64,000 nt of DNA from Sphingobium phenoxybenzoativorans (GTDB lineage Bacteria; Pseudomonadota; Alphaproteobacteria; Sphingomonadales; Sphingomonadaceae): NCBI RefSeq assembly GCF_001757355.1, contig NZ_MINO01000005.1:85789-149788 (forward strand). Direction: 5' to 3'. Below the pieces are notes generated by a model that saw nothing but the letters and a program-made list of their open reading frames with translations, was not told the origin of the DNA and made no database searches. The translations under genes were made by a program, and so were the position numbers. This document shows positions 27,339-36,547 of this stretch, piece after piece; within the stretch, counting starts at the first letter, position 1, and every line of letters begins with the position of its first letter.

Positions 27339-28670
27339 ATGGCCAAACGCCTTACTTCCTTCATTCTTATCGGCATGCTTCTGGGCGTTATCACCGGTTA
27401 TGTCGCACATGCCTGGATAGGCCCCAACAAGGAACTGGCGGAGGAGGTCGCTGGCTATTTCCACCTGCTGGCCGACATCTTCCTGCATCTGATCAAGATG
27501 ATCATCGCGCCGCTGGTGTTCTCCACGCTGGTCGCCGGCATCGCGCATATGGGCGACAGCGCGGCGCTGGGGCGGATCGGCGGGCGGGCGATCGCCTGGT
27601 TCATCATCGCCAGCCTGATCTCGCTTTCCATCGGCCTTGTCTCGGTCAATCTGTTCTCGCCTGGCGAAGGGTTGAACCTGGTAAGGAGCGGCGCGGAATC
27701 GGGCGTCAATACGGAGGCGCTGAACCTGCGCGACTTCGTGCTGCACGTATTCCCGACATCCATGATCGGCGCGATGGCGGACAATTCCATCCTTCAGATC
27801 GTGGTATTCTCCCTGTTCGTCGGCGTCGCTCTGACCGCCATTGGCGAAAAGGGCAAGCCGATCGTCACCGTGGTCGAATCGCTGGTCGAGCTGATGCTGC
27901 AGGTGACGGGTTATGTCATGCGCATGGCCCCGGTCGCCGTATTCGGCGCGATCGCATCGTCAATCACTACGCAGGGCCTTGGCGTGCTGGTGACGTTCGG
28001 GCAGCTTATCGGCGAATTTTACCTGTCGCTCTCGGTGCTGTGGGCGGTGCTGGCGTTCGTCGGCTTCCTGTTCCTGGGCAAGCGCATGTTCACGCTGGCC
28101 CGGTACATCCGGGAGCCTGCGCTGATCGCCTTCTCGACCGCATCGTCGGAGGCCGCCTATCCCAAGATGCTGGAGCAGCTCGACAAGTTCGGCGTGCCGC
28201 GCCGTATCTACAGCTTCGTGCTGCCGCTGGGCTACAGTTTCAATCTGGACGGGTCGATGATGTACGCGTCCTTCGCGACGGTGTTCATCGCGCAGGCCTA
28301 TAATATCGACCTGCCCATCGCGACGCAGATCACCATTCTCCTGGTCCTCATGGTCACCAGCAAGGGCATCGCCGCCGTGCCCCGCGCCTCGCTGGTCGTC
28401 GTCGCGGCGACGCTCGGACAGTTCAACCTGCCGGTGGAGGGTGTCGCCTTCATCCTCGCGGTCGATCATTTCATGGACATGGGCCGCACCGCGACCAATG
28501 TGATCGGCAACGCCATCGCCACATCCGTCATCACCAAATGGGAAGGCATGCTGGAGGTCGAGGAACCGGAATATGAGGAACGGCCCCACGCCCCATCCCG
28601 CACGGCCTCGCACGGACGGGCAGGTCTGGATCTGGCCGAGGATATGGTCAGCGGCAGCCGCAAGAGGTGA
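27339..28670 (+). CDS. Dicarboxylate/amino acid:cation symporter
   Basis: The 443-residue membrane protein belongs to the DAACS (GltP/DctA) family, which imports C4-dicarboxylates or acidic amino acids with protons or sodium. Visible are the helix 1-3 block LIKMIIAPLVFSTLVAGIAHM, the re-entrant serine-rich loop FSTASSEAAYPKML, the NLDGSMMY motif and the C-terminal DHFMDMGRTATNVIGN substrate/cation site. Its stop overlaps the GTG start of the next membrane protein. A half copy of repeat A lies in the 228-bp gap before it. Confidence 0.93.
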   Translation: MAKRLTSFILIGMLLGVITGYVAHAWIGPNKELAEEVAGYFHLLADIFLHLIKMIIAPLVFSTLVAGIAHMGDSAALGRIGGRAIAWFIIASLISLSIGLVSVNLFSPGEGLNLVRSGAESGVNTEALNLRDFVLHVFPTSMIGAMADNSILQIVVFSLFVGVALTAIGEKGKPIVTVVESLVELMLQVTGYVMRMAPVAVFGAIASSITTQGLGVLVTFGQLIGEFYLSLSVLWAVLAFVGFLFLGKRMFTLARYIREPALIAFSTASSEAAYPKMLEQLDKFGVPRRIYSFVLPLGYSFNLDGSMMYASFATVFIAQAYNIDLPIATQITILLVLMVTSKGIAAVPRASLVVVAATLGQFNLPVEGVAFILAVDHFMDMGRTATNVIGNAIATSVITKWEGMLEVEEPEYEERPHAPSRTASHGRAGLDLAEDMVSGSRKR

Positions 28671-29278
28671 CCGGGGCGCTGCCCCGGCTGGCGGCGGCGG
28701 GCGTCGCCGTCATCGCCTGGGCGGGACTTGGCATACAGTTCGCCGCGACCTTCGGACAGAATGGCTCGGCCGCGCAGACCCTCTGGATATTGCTGCGTTT
28801 CTTCACGGTGACGACCAACCTGCTGGTCGCCATCCTGTTCACCGCCCTGGTTGTGGGACGGGCCGTTTCCCCCCGCATGATCACCGGGGTCATGCTGGCG
28901 ATCATGCTGGTCGGCATCGTCTATATGCTGTTGCTGCGCGGCCTGCTGGACCTCAGCGGCGGCGCGCTCCTGGCCGATATGCTGCTGCACAAGGTGACGC
29001 CGGTGCTGGTGCCGCTCTGGTGGCTGGCTTTCGCCGCCAAGGGCGCATCACAGCGCACCGACCCGCTGCTATGGGCGATCTATCCCGCCCTCTATCTGCC
29101 CTATGCATTGGCGCGCGGCCTGTCTGGCGACGGCTATGCCTATCCCTTCATCAACGTCGTGAAACTGGGCTGGACGCAGGTCGCCATCAACTGCGCAGCG
29201 ATTGCCGCCGGTTTCATTCTGGCCGGTTATGCCGTGCTGTGGGTGGATCGGGCGATGGCGCGAACATCCGTCCGCTGA
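28667..29278 (+). CDS. Pr6Pr family membrane protein
   Basis: A 203-residue protein with about six hydrophobic helices. The FFTVTTNLLVAILF segment, LLHKVTPVLVPLWWLAFA and YPALYLPYALARGLSGDGYAYPFINV identify the Pr6Pr (FAR-17a/AIG1-like) family. Function is unknown in bacteria; eukaryotic relatives hydrolyse fatty acid esters of hydroxy fatty acids using a Thr and a His, and the TVTTN and LLHK segments could hold those residues. The start is GTG, overlapping the symporter stop. It abuts the convergent reductase gene at 29279. Confidence 0.85.
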   Translation: MTGALPRLAAAGVAVIAWAGLGIQFAATFGQNGSAAQTLWILLRFFTVTTNLLVAILFTALVVGRAVSPRMITGVMLAIMLVGIVYMLLLRGLLDLSGGALLADMLLHKVTPVLVPLWWLAFAAKGASQRTDPLLWAIYPALYLPYALARGLSGDGYAYPFINVVKLGWTQVAINCAAIAAGFILAGYAVLWVDRAMARTSVR

Positions 29279-29851
29279 TCAGCCCCGGCCGCCTTTCGCC
29301 GCCATCGCCCACCAGACCAACTCATCTGCAAACTTCGGAAAGCCGCGCTCCAGCGCCGCGCCGCCCTCACCCATAGGCTGCGCCTTGTCATCGAGCGTCT
29401 GGCCGATCTGCCCCACGGTCAGCGTGTTGGGGATGACCGCCATGCCCATGCCGGACAGGGTGACGTGCCACGCTGCGTTGCTGTGCGTCCCCGCCAGACG
29501 TCCTGCGGAATAGCTGGCGATGGCGGCGGGCCGCCGGGCGAACTCGGCCAGATAATGATCGACCAGATTTTTAAGGCCCGGCTGCACCCCGCGATTATAT
29601 TCGCCCGCGACAAAGACGAAGGCGTCCGCCGTGCGCAGCTTTTCCGCCAGCGCGGCCATCGCCTGCGGCGCTTCCCCCGCCGCATAGTCGCTGTACCGCT
29701 TGTCGAGCATGGGCAGGCCGACCGCCTTCGCATCGATCAGCTCCGCCATATGCCCAGCCCCGTTGAAACCCGCCACCAGATAGTCGGCCAGGCGGATGCC
29801 CATCCGGCCTTCGCGGTAGGAGCCGTAAAGAATGAGGATCGAAAGGGCCAT
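29279..29851 (-). CDS. NADPH-dependent FMN reductase family protein
   Basis: The 190-residue flavodoxin-like protein begins LSILILYGSYREGRMGIRLADYL, where GSYREGR is the FMN phosphate-binding loop. ADAFVFVAGEYNRGVQPGLKNLVDHY matches the conserved P/EYNxxxxPxLKNxIDw motif of the family. Such enzymes reduce flavins, quinones, azo dyes or metals; the substrate is not predictable. A GGAGAG site precedes the ATG. It is a single-gene unit. Confidence 0.92.
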   Translation of the reverse strand: MALSILILYGSYREGRMGIRLADYLVAGFNGAGHMAELIDAKAVGLPMLDKRYSDYAAGEAPQAMAALAEKLRTADAFVFVAGEYNRGVQPGLKNLVDHYLAEFARRPAAIASYSAGRLAGTHSNAAWHVTLSGMGMAVIPNTLTVGQIGQTLDDKAQPMGEGGAALERGFPKFADELVWWAMAAKGGRG

Positions 29852-30023
29852 CGGTTCGTCTCTCCATCATGGGGGCGGACAAGACATGCCGCATGCGGAA
29901 AAGGCGATCAACCAAGCATCTGTGCAATGGACGCCGCCGCCGAAGCATGATTAGTGTGAGGTCCCGTGACGACTGAGGATAGCCGGGGCCGGATCGTTTT
30001 CGATTAAGAAGAAAGGACGGCCA

Positions 30024-30707
30024 GTGCGCGGATATCTATTTGGGGTCGCAGCCTGCGCGGCGCTCGCCCCCTGCCCAGCCATGGCGGATACGCCCCGTGA
30101 AATCCTGACCGTTGCGGCGTTCCAGACAGCCGACAAGGCAACCGCACTGACCCTGATAAACCGCGCGATCGCCACCGCCGACGCCATATTGGCGAAGGCC
30201 CCCGGCGACCGGGAGGCGACGCTGCAAAAGGGGATAGGCATCGGCTATCGCGCCAAGCTGACGAAAAGCCGCACTGACGCCCAGACATCCCTGAAGATTT
30301 TCGAGGCGTTGGCGGCAAAGGACCCGCGCGATGCGGAGGCGCAGATGGTGGTCGCGGGCTGGCACCTGGACGCCATAGACCAGCTTGGCGGCTTCATCGC
30401 CCGCACGGTGCTTGGCGCGCGCAGGGCGATGGGAGATGCCGCGCTGGACCGGGCGGTGGCCCTTGGCCGGAACCGCGCCTTCTTCCCCGGCCTCGCCGCG
30501 ATGATGACGATCCGGCAGGACAGCGACGATGTGGATGGCGCCCGCAAACTGGCGGAAGCGGCAATCGCGGCCCCGGCCGTCACGCCGCTCGATCAGCTTA
30601 TGAAACGCAACGCCGCAGCCATCCTCCCCTCCCTTCGCGCCAATAAGGGCAAGGCGGCGGCGGACCTGTCCCGGACATTGTTGCCGTTCGGGCGTTTGAA
30701 GGGATGA
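30024..30707 (+). CDS. Predicted secreted TPR-like protein
   Basis: The 227-residue protein has a signal peptide (MRGYLFGVAACAALAPCPAMA, cleavage before DTP). Two or three degenerate tetratricopeptide-like helical pairs follow: ALTLINRAIATADAILAKAPGDREATLQKGIGIGYRAKL and KIFEALAAKDPRDAEAQMVVAGWHL. The start is GTG. I do not recognise a specific family. The likely location is the periplasm. It converges on the DUF2200 gene with a 10-bp gap. Confidence 0.72.
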   Translation: MRGYLFGVAACAALAPCPAMADTPREILTVAAFQTADKATALTLINRAIATADAILAKAPGDREATLQKGIGIGYRAKLTKSRTDAQTSLKIFEALAAKDPRDAEAQMVVAGWHLDAIDQLGGFIARTVLGARRAMGDAALDRAVALGRNRAFFPGLAAMMTIRQDSDDVDGARKLAEAAIAAPAVTPLDQLMKRNAAAILPSLRANKGKAAADLSRTLLPFGRLKG

Positions 30708-30717
30708 GCGGCCCGGC

Positions 30718-31077
30718 CTAGTCCGCCTGCTTCCTCAGGATTTTCTCCATCGCCTTCCCCTTGGCGAGTTCGTCGATCAGCTTGTCCAGATAGCGAATCT
30801 CCCGCATTACCGGGTCCTCGACATCCTCAACACGCACACCGCAAACCAGGCCGGTTATCAGCGACCGCGCGGGATTTGGACGGGGGGCGTGCGCAAAGAA
30901 ATCCTCAAAACTCACCTTGCCGGCCAACGCCTGGTCCAGCGTCTCCTGGCTGTGCCCGGTCAGCCAGCAGATGACAGCATCAACTTCCGCCTTTGTCCGT
31001 CCCTTCTTCTCCGCCTTGGCGACATAGTGCGGATAGACGCTGGCGACGCTGACCGAATAGATACGATGCTTCGTCAT
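30718..31077 (-). CDS. DUF2200 family protein
   Basis: A 119-residue protein that matches the DUF2200 family by the opening [37 protein letters not shown] and the closing [28 protein letters not shown]. Family members are small cytosolic proteins without a known function. A GAGGAGG site lies just before the ATG. It follows purA on the same strand, 29 bp away, so it may be the second gene of a purA transcript. Confidence 0.9.
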   Translation of the reverse strand: MTKHRIYSVSVASVYPHYVAKAEKKGRTKAEVDAVICWLTGHSQETLDQALAGKVSFEDFFAHAPRPNPARSLITGLVCGVRVEDVEDPVMREIRYLDKLIDELAKGKAMEKILRKQAD

Positions 31078-31106
31078 ACGTCCTCCTCAAGCGTTGAGGC
31101 GTAAAC

Positions 31107-32396
31107 TTAATCCGCGAAGGGATCGCGCACCAGAATCGTGTCGTCACGCTGGGGAGAGGTCGACACCAGCGTCACCGGGCAGCCGATCAGCTCCTCGATC
31201 CGGCGGATATATTTGATCGCCTGTGCGGGAAGATCAGCCCAGCTCCGCGCGCCAGCCGTCGTATCCTGCCAACCCTCGATGGTTTCATAGACCGCCTCGG
31301 CCTTCGCCTGATCCTGGCTGTGGGCGGGCAGATAATCATAATGCCGGTCACCGATCCGGTATCCGGTGCAGATTTTCAGCTCGTCAAAGCCGTCCAGCAC
31401 GTCGAGCTTGGTCAGCGCGATGCCGGTTACGCCGGATACCGCAACCGACTGGCGCACCAGCACGGCGTCGAACCAGCCGCAACGGCGCTTGCGGCCCGTG
31501 ACGGTGCCGAATTCATGCCCGCGCGTGCCCAGCCGCTCACCGACCTCATTCTCCTGCTCGCTTGGGAACGGGCCGGAGCCGACGCGCGTGGTGTAAGCCT
31601 TCACAATCCCAAGCACGAAGCCGACCGCAGAGGGGCCAAGGCCCGATCCGCCCGCCGCCGTCCCGGCAATGGTGTTGGACGAAGTGACGAAGGGATAGGT
31701 ACCGTGATCGACATCGAGCAGCACCCCCTGCGCGCCCTCGAACAAGATGCGGTCGCCGCGCTTCTTGGCTTCGTTAAGGGTCAGCCAGACGGGTCTCGCG
31801 AACGGCAGGATGAAGTCGGCGATAGCGCGCAGTTCGGCCATCAGCGCGTCGCGATCGATCGGCGGCTCGTTGAAGCCCGCGCGCAAGGCGTCATGATGCG
31901 CCGTCAGCCGGTCAATCTGCGGGCCGAGATCGTCGAGATGGGCAAGGTCGCACACGCGAATGGCACGGCGACCGACCTTGTCCTCATAGGCCGGGCCGAT
32001 GCCGCGGCGGGTCGTGCCGATCTTGCCAGCGCCGCTCGCATCCTCGCGCAGACCGTCAAGGTCGCGGTGGAACGGCAGGATCAGCGGGCAGGTCTCGGCG
32101 ATCTGCAGATTTTCCGGCGTGATGGTGACGCCCTGCCCCGCGAGCTTGGCGACCTCCTCCTTGAAGTGCCAGGGATCGAGGACAACGCCATTGCCGATCA
32201 CCGACAGCGTGCCGCGCACGATGCCGGAGGGAAGCAGGGACAGCTTGTAGACATTTTCGCCCACGACCAGCGTGTGCCCGGCATTATGCCCGCCCTGAAA
32301 GCGCACGACGACATCGGCGCGCTCCGCCAGCCAATCGACGATCTTGCCTTTGCCCTCATCGCCCCACTGGGCGCCGATCACGGTCACATTTGCCAT
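31107..32396 (-). CDS. purA: Adenylosuccinate synthetase
   Basis: PurA joins IMP and aspartate with GTP on the way to AMP. The 429-residue protein begins [39 protein letters not shown], containing the GDEGKGK P-loop and the GHNAGHT motif. [17 protein letters not shown] and [23 protein letters not shown] complete the signature. In many sphingomonads purA lies next to hisZ; here an esterase gene on the opposite strand separates them. Confidence 0.97.
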   Translation of the reverse strand: MANVTVIGAQWGDEGKGKIVDWLAERADVVVRFQGGHNAGHTLVVGENVYKLSLLPSGIVRGTLSVIGNGVVLDPWHFKEEVAKLAGQGVTITPENLQIAETCPLILPFHRDLDGLREDASGAGKIGTTRRGIGPAYEDKVGRRAIRVCDLAHLDDLGPQIDRLTAHHDALRAGFNEPPIDRDALMAELRAIADFILPFARPVWLTLNEAKKRGDRILFEGAQGVLLDVDHGTYPFVTSSNTIAGTAAGGSGLGPSAVGFVLGIVKAYTTRVGSGPFPSEQENEVGERLGTRGHEFGTVTGRKRRCGWFDAVLVRQSVAVSGVTGIALTKLDVLDGFDELKICTGYRIGDRHYDYLPAHSQDQAKAEAVYETIEGWQDTTAGARSWADLPAQAIKYIRRIEELIGCPVTLVSTSPQRDDTILVRDPFAD

Positions 32397-32645
32397 GGAT
32401 ATACGACTCCGCCCTGCCAGAGCGAACCCAGGCCGCCCTTCGACAGGACTCGGCGGCCGGGCATGAATCGGTTGGGCATACGCCCTGCGGGGCGGCGGTT
32501 AGCCCCCCGCGCCGGAGGCGTCAAGCGCTCCATGATGGATGCGGCGCGGGATGGGGCGTTACACTTTATGACAAATGTGGACCTTTACCCGCCCCTCCCT
32601 GCAAGGCGATATCTGGCGCATCGATAGGCTGCGGGAATTGCAACG

Positions 32646-33572
32646 ATGCGCAGATTGATCCTTGCCGGTCTGGCTGTCTGGTTCGTCGCGACAATGCTGA
32701 TGCCGATGCACAGCCACATCGCGACTGCCGGGCCGTTGCGCGACCGGCTGATGCAGCGGCGGCAGGCCGATCCACCGCCACCCGCGCAGGAAATGGCCTA
32801 TGGCGCCGATCCTTTGCAAAAGCTGGATTTCTGGAGAGCGGCGCAACCCGGTCCGCCCCCGCCCCTGGTGATTTTCGTGCATGGCGGCGGATGGAAACGC
32901 GGCGACAAGGATAACGCCACCGGTGGGACGAAGGTGACGCATTTCCTCGGTCTGGGCTATGCCTTCGCCTCAATCGATTACCGGCTGGTTCCCGCAAATA
33001 CCGTCGAACAGCAGGCCCAGGACGTCGCCAACGCCACCGCCTGGCTGATCGCGCGGGCGGGCGAGCTTGGCTTCGATCCGCGCCGCGTCGCCATCATGGG
33101 GCATAGCGCGGGCGCGCATCTGGCCGCTCTGGTCGGCACGGACATGCGCTATCTGACGAAGGCCGGTCTTGGCCCCGATGCGATCCGGGGCGTGATTCCG
33201 CTGGACGGGGCGGCCTATGACGTGCCCCGCCAGATCGCCGAGGGCGGCCGCTTCATGCGTGACACCTACCTGCAGGCTTTCGGGGACGATCCCATACGGC
33301 AGAAGGCGCTATCGCCGACATATCAGGCCGCAAAGCCCAATGCCCCGCGCTTCCTGATTCTCCATGTCCAACGGGAGGATGGCGCGGCGCAGTCGGAGGC
33401 GCTGGCGGCGGCATTGCGGAAGGCGGGAACGCCCGTCGAAGTGAAGGGCTTTGAGGGTACAGGACTACGCGGCCATATGCAGATCAACCGCTCTTTGGGC
33501 GACCCGAACTATGCCGCAACGCCTGTGGTGGACGCCTGGCTGGCCGAAGCGTTCGCTCTCAATAGGCGCTGA
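32646..33572 (+). CDS. Alpha/beta hydrolase, HGGG-type esterase
   Basis: The 308-residue protein has an N-terminal hydrophobic segment (about residues 3-22) that could act as a signal peptide. The oxyanion-hole motif is HGGGWKRGD and the nucleophile elbow is GHSAGAHLAAL, with the catalytic Ser in GHSAG. The likely catalytic His is in LRGHMQINRSLG near the C-terminus. This pattern fits the hormone-sensitive-lipase/kynurenine-formamidase-like esterases. It overlaps the end of hisZ tail-to-tail by 14 bp. Confidence 0.88.
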   Translation: MRRLILAGLAVWFVATMLMPMHSHIATAGPLRDRLMQRRQADPPPPAQEMAYGADPLQKLDFWRAAQPGPPPPLVIFVHGGGWKRGDKDNATGGTKVTHFLGLGYAFASIDYRLVPANTVEQQAQDVANATAWLIARAGELGFDPRRVAIMGHSAGAHLAALVGTDMRYLTKAGLGPDAIRGVIPLDGAAYDVPRQIAEGGRFMRDTYLQAFGDDPIRQKALSPTYQAAKPNAPRFLILHVQREDGAAQSEALAAALRKAGTPVEVKGFEGTGLRGHMQINRSLGDPNYAATPVVDAWLAEAFALNRR

Positions 33573-34695
33573 GCGCCCCACCTTCGAGCCAGTGCGTGCA
33601 GCCAAGCGCCGCGCCATCCTCGCCTTCGGACAAGGCGGCAATCGTCTGCCAACCTTCCGCCCGTAGCTTCGCCGCCTGCTCCCCATCATGGCCGATGGGC
33701 AGGAACACCCGCCGCGCCTCCACCCGGCCGAACCCGGCGTCGATCAGCGGGTCGGGATAGAGGGAGAAGCCCATTGCAGGCTCCTCGCTGCCATCGGGCC
33801 GGACAATGGCGTAGCTGCCGCCACGGCCGATCTCTCCGACAAACCCCTCGGCGAAAATCGAGAAGCCGAACCAGAGCTGATATTCGAAGCCGTGCCGCTC
33901 CGTGGGGTCGAGCGTCAGGGTGATGTCCCAGCCGATGGGCTTGGCAATGGCGCGCAGGCCCGCAATACGGCTGGCGAGCGCGCCGCCGATGTCGAGCGCC
34001 TCCAGCTTCTCCATCGCGGCGTGGAACGGCCCCGCCGCCTCGATCAGCGGCAGATAGGCGGCAGGCCCCTCGCCCAGCGCAACAAGCGCCCCCGCATCCT
34101 TCGCGTCCAGTTCGGCCCGCACGCTCTCAATCTCGTCCTCGCTCAGCGGCAACGGACCGGCGGCCAGCGTATCGATCAGATCCGGCAGAGTGAAGTCGAT
34201 GGTGATGCCAGTAACCCCGGCGGCCTGCAGCGCCTCGATCGCGACATTGACGATTTCTACGGCGGCAGCGACGCTGTCCGTGCCGATCAGTTCCGCACCG
34301 ACCTGCAACCGCTCCCGCTCCGGCCGTAACTGGTTGGCGCGCAGGCGAACGACGGGGCCGGAATAGGACAGGCGCAGGGGCCGCTGCGCCCCGGCAAGGC
34401 GGGTGGTGGCGATGCGGCCGACCTGCGCCGTCATGTCCGGCCGGATGGCGAGAGTCCGCTGCGACACCGGATCTACGACGCGCAGCAAGTCCTGCGCCCG
34501 CGCCGACTTCAACCGGCCAATCAATGTTTCCTCGAATTCCGCGAGCGGCGGCATCACCCGGTCATAGCCATGGGCCGCCAGGGTATCGAGAACCTTGCGC
34601 GCCAACCGCGCGGACGCCTCCGCTTGCGGCGGCAGGCGGTCGGAAAGGCCCTCAGGCAACAAGCCCTGGGCGCCACGGGGCGGAGCGGCAGTCAT
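33559..34695 (-). CDS. hisZ: ATP phosphoribosyltransferase regulatory subunit
   Basis: HisZ is a catalytically dead relative of histidyl-tRNA synthetase that forms an octamer with short HisG and is needed for its activity. The 378-residue protein (ATG at 34695; an in-frame GTG at 34731 exists) shows class II aaRS features: LLPEGLSDRLPPQAEASARLARKVLDTLAAHGYDRVMPPLAEFEE and a motif 2-like region, LAIRPDMTAQVGRIATTRL. GRGGSYAIV appears near the end. It lacks the anticodon-binding domain of HisRS. The partner hisG is at 3817-4479. Confidence 0.93.
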   Translation of the reverse strand: MTAAPPRGAQGLLPEGLSDRLPPQAEASARLARKVLDTLAAHGYDRVMPPLAEFEETLIGRLKSARAQDLLRVVDPVSQRTLAIRPDMTAQVGRIATTRLAGAQRPLRLSYSGPVVRLRANQLRPERERLQVGAELIGTDSVAAAVEIVNVAIEALQAAGVTGITIDFTLPDLIDTLAAGPLPLSEDEIESVRAELDAKDAGALVALGEGPAAYLPLIEAAGPFHAAMEKLEALDIGGALASRIAGLRAIAKPIGWDITLTLDPTERHGFEYQLWFGFSIFAEGFVGEIGRGGSYAIVRPDGSEEPAMGFSLYPDPLIDAGFGRVEARRVFLPIGHDGEQAAKLRAEGWQTIAALSEGEDGAALGCTHWLEGGALSAY

Positions 34696-34734
34696 GGATG
34701 GGCCTTTAGCGGATTTGGCGCGCTTATCCACCCT

Positions 34735-34816
34735 CCGTTCGTCCTGAGCCTGTCGAAGGACTGCCCTTATCCTGGAAAAGATCAGGACAAGGCTTCGACA
34801 AGCTCAGCCCGAACGG
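34735..34816. repeat. Palindromic intergenic repeat, family A copy
   Basis: Arms CCGTTCGTCCTGAGCCTGTC and GACAAGCTCAGCCCGAACGG lie between the end of serA and the start of hisZ. It may act as a transcription barrier or mRNA 3' end for serA. Confidence 0.82.
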
Positions 34817-34835
34817 AATTTGGGTATGAAGTGAC

Positions 34836-36416
34836 TTAGGCGAAACGCAGCAGCTTCACCGTGTTCACGCCAGCCAGGTTGCAGATTTCCCAGCGCAGCG
34901 GCTCGGTGACGGTGCCATCGACGGACAGAAGCAGAACCGCCTCCCCGCCCTGGTTGCGGCGGCCGAGATGGAAGGTGCCGATATTCACTTCCGCAGCGCC
35001 CAAGGTAGAGCCGAGGCGGCCGATGAAGCCCGGCGCATCCTTGTTGACGATATAGAGCATCGTCCCGGCAAGGTCCGCCTCCACCTTGATGCCGAACAGT
35101 TCGACAAGGCGCGGCTGCGCATGGCCAAACAGGGTGCCCGCGACCGACCGCTCACCGCTGTCCGTGGTGACGGTGACGCGGACCAGCGTCTGATAATCGC
35201 CCTCGCGGTCATGACGCACCTCGCGCACGTCCAGACCGCGCTCCTTGGCCAGGAACGGCGCGTTGACCATGTTCACCGTGTCCGAATAGACGCGCATCAG
35301 GCCGGCGAGCACGGCGGCGGTGATCGGCTTGGGATTGAGTTCGGCGGCGTGGCCCTCAACCTCAACCGCAACGCCCTTGATGCCGTCGCCCTCAAGTTGA
35401 CCGATCAGGCTGCCCAGCTTTTCGGCCAGCGCCATATAGGGCTTCAGCTTCGGCGCTTCCTCGGCCGACAGGCTGGGCACGTTGAGGGCGTTGGTGACGC
35501 CGCCGTCCAGCAGATAGTCGGAGAGCTGCTCTGCAACCTGGATCGCGACATTGACCTGCGCCTCGTCGGTCGATGCGCCCAGATGCGGCGTCGATACGAA
35601 GTTGGGCGTGCCGAACAGCGGACTTTCCTTCGCCGGTTCGGTCACGAACACGTCGAGCGCCGCGCCGCCGATATGGCCGCTGTCCAGCCCTTCCTTCAGC
35701 GCAGCCTCGTCGATCAGGCCGCCGCGCGCGCAGTTGACGATCCGCACGCCCTTCTTGGTCTTGGCGAGGTTTTCTTTCGACAGGATATTGCGCGTCTGGT
35801 CGGTCAGCGGCGTGTGCAGCGTGATGAAGTCCGCCTTCGCCAGCAGCTCGTCCAGCGTCGCCTTCTCCACGCCCATATCGATGGCGCGCTCCGGCGTCAG
35901 GAACGGGTCGTAAGCGACGACCTTCATGCGCAGGCCGAGCGCGCGGTCGGCGACGATCGAACCGATATTGCCTGCGCCGATCAGGCCCAGCACCTTGCCA
36001 GTGACCTCAACGCCCATGAAGCGGTTCTTCTCCCACTTGCCGGCCTGGGTGGAGGCGTCGGCTTCGGGAAGCTGGCGGGCGAGCGCGAACATCAGGGCGA
36101 TGGCGTGCTCGGCGGTGGTGATCGAGTTGCCGAACGGGGTGTTCATCACCACCACGCCCTTCGACGAAGCGTAGGGGATATCGACATTGTCGACGCCGAT
36201 ACCGGCGCGGCCGATAACCTTAAGGTTCGTGGCGGCGTCGAGGATTTCCTTCGTCACCTTGGTCGAGGAACGGATGGCGAGACCGTCATAATCGCCGATG
36301 ATCGCCTTCAATTCTTCGGGCGTCTTGCCGGTGATCTCGTCGACCTGCACGCCGCGATCACGGAAGATCTGGGCGGCCTTCGGGTCCATTTTGTCGCTGA
36401 TTAATACTTTGGGCAT
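34836..36416 (-). CDS. serA: D-3-phosphoglycerate dehydrogenase
   Basis: SerA opens the serine pathway by oxidising 3-phosphoglycerate with NAD+. The 526-residue protein is the long, type I form. It starts MPKVLISDKMDPKAAQIF with AAGGA upstream. The NAD motif is VLGLIGAGNIGSIVADRA, and the active-site blocks are NCARGGLIDEAAL and STPHLGAST. It has the intervening ASB domain and ends in an ACT domain (LYIVNKDAPGFIGRLGSTLGAAEVNIGTFHLGR). It lies downstream of serC on the same strand with repeat C1 between them. Confidence 0.97.
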   Translation of the reverse strand: MPKVLISDKMDPKAAQIFRDRGVQVDEITGKTPEELKAIIGDYDGLAIRSSTKVTKEILDAATNLKVIGRAGIGVDNVDIPYASSKGVVVMNTPFGNSITTAEHAIALMFALARQLPEADASTQAGKWEKNRFMGVEVTGKVLGLIGAGNIGSIVADRALGLRMKVVAYDPFLTPERAIDMGVEKATLDELLAKADFITLHTPLTDQTRNILSKENLAKTKKGVRIVNCARGGLIDEAALKEGLDSGHIGGAALDVFVTEPAKESPLFGTPNFVSTPHLGASTDEAQVNVAIQVAEQLSDYLLDGGVTNALNVPSLSAEEAPKLKPYMALAEKLGSLIGQLEGDGIKGVAVEVEGHAAELNPKPITAAVLAGLMRVYSDTVNMVNAPFLAKERGLDVREVRHDREGDYQTLVRVTVTTDSGERSVAGTLFGHAQPRLVELFGIKVEADLAGTMLYIVNKDAPGFIGRLGSTLGAAEVNIGTFHLGRRNQGGEAVLLLSVDGTVTEPLRWEICNLAGVNTVKLLRFA

Positions 36417-36442
36417 TTGGGTTATCCTTAGATCTGAAATCT

Positions 36443-36531
36443 CGTCATCCCGGCGAAAGCCGGGACACATGTGCGTCCTGGCAATGCCTGAGCGCGGGGA
36501 GAGATGGGTTCCGGCTTTCGCCGGAATGACG
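36443..36531. repeat. Palindromic intergenic repeat, family C copy 1
   Basis: Arms CGTCATCCCGGCGAAAGCCG and CGGCTTTCGCCGGAATGACG sit inside the serC-serA intergenic region, ending 16 bp before the serC stop. Two further copies lie at 45055-45143 and 49387-49476. Confidence 0.85.
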
Positions 36532-36547
36532 ATTAATGGAGGAGAGC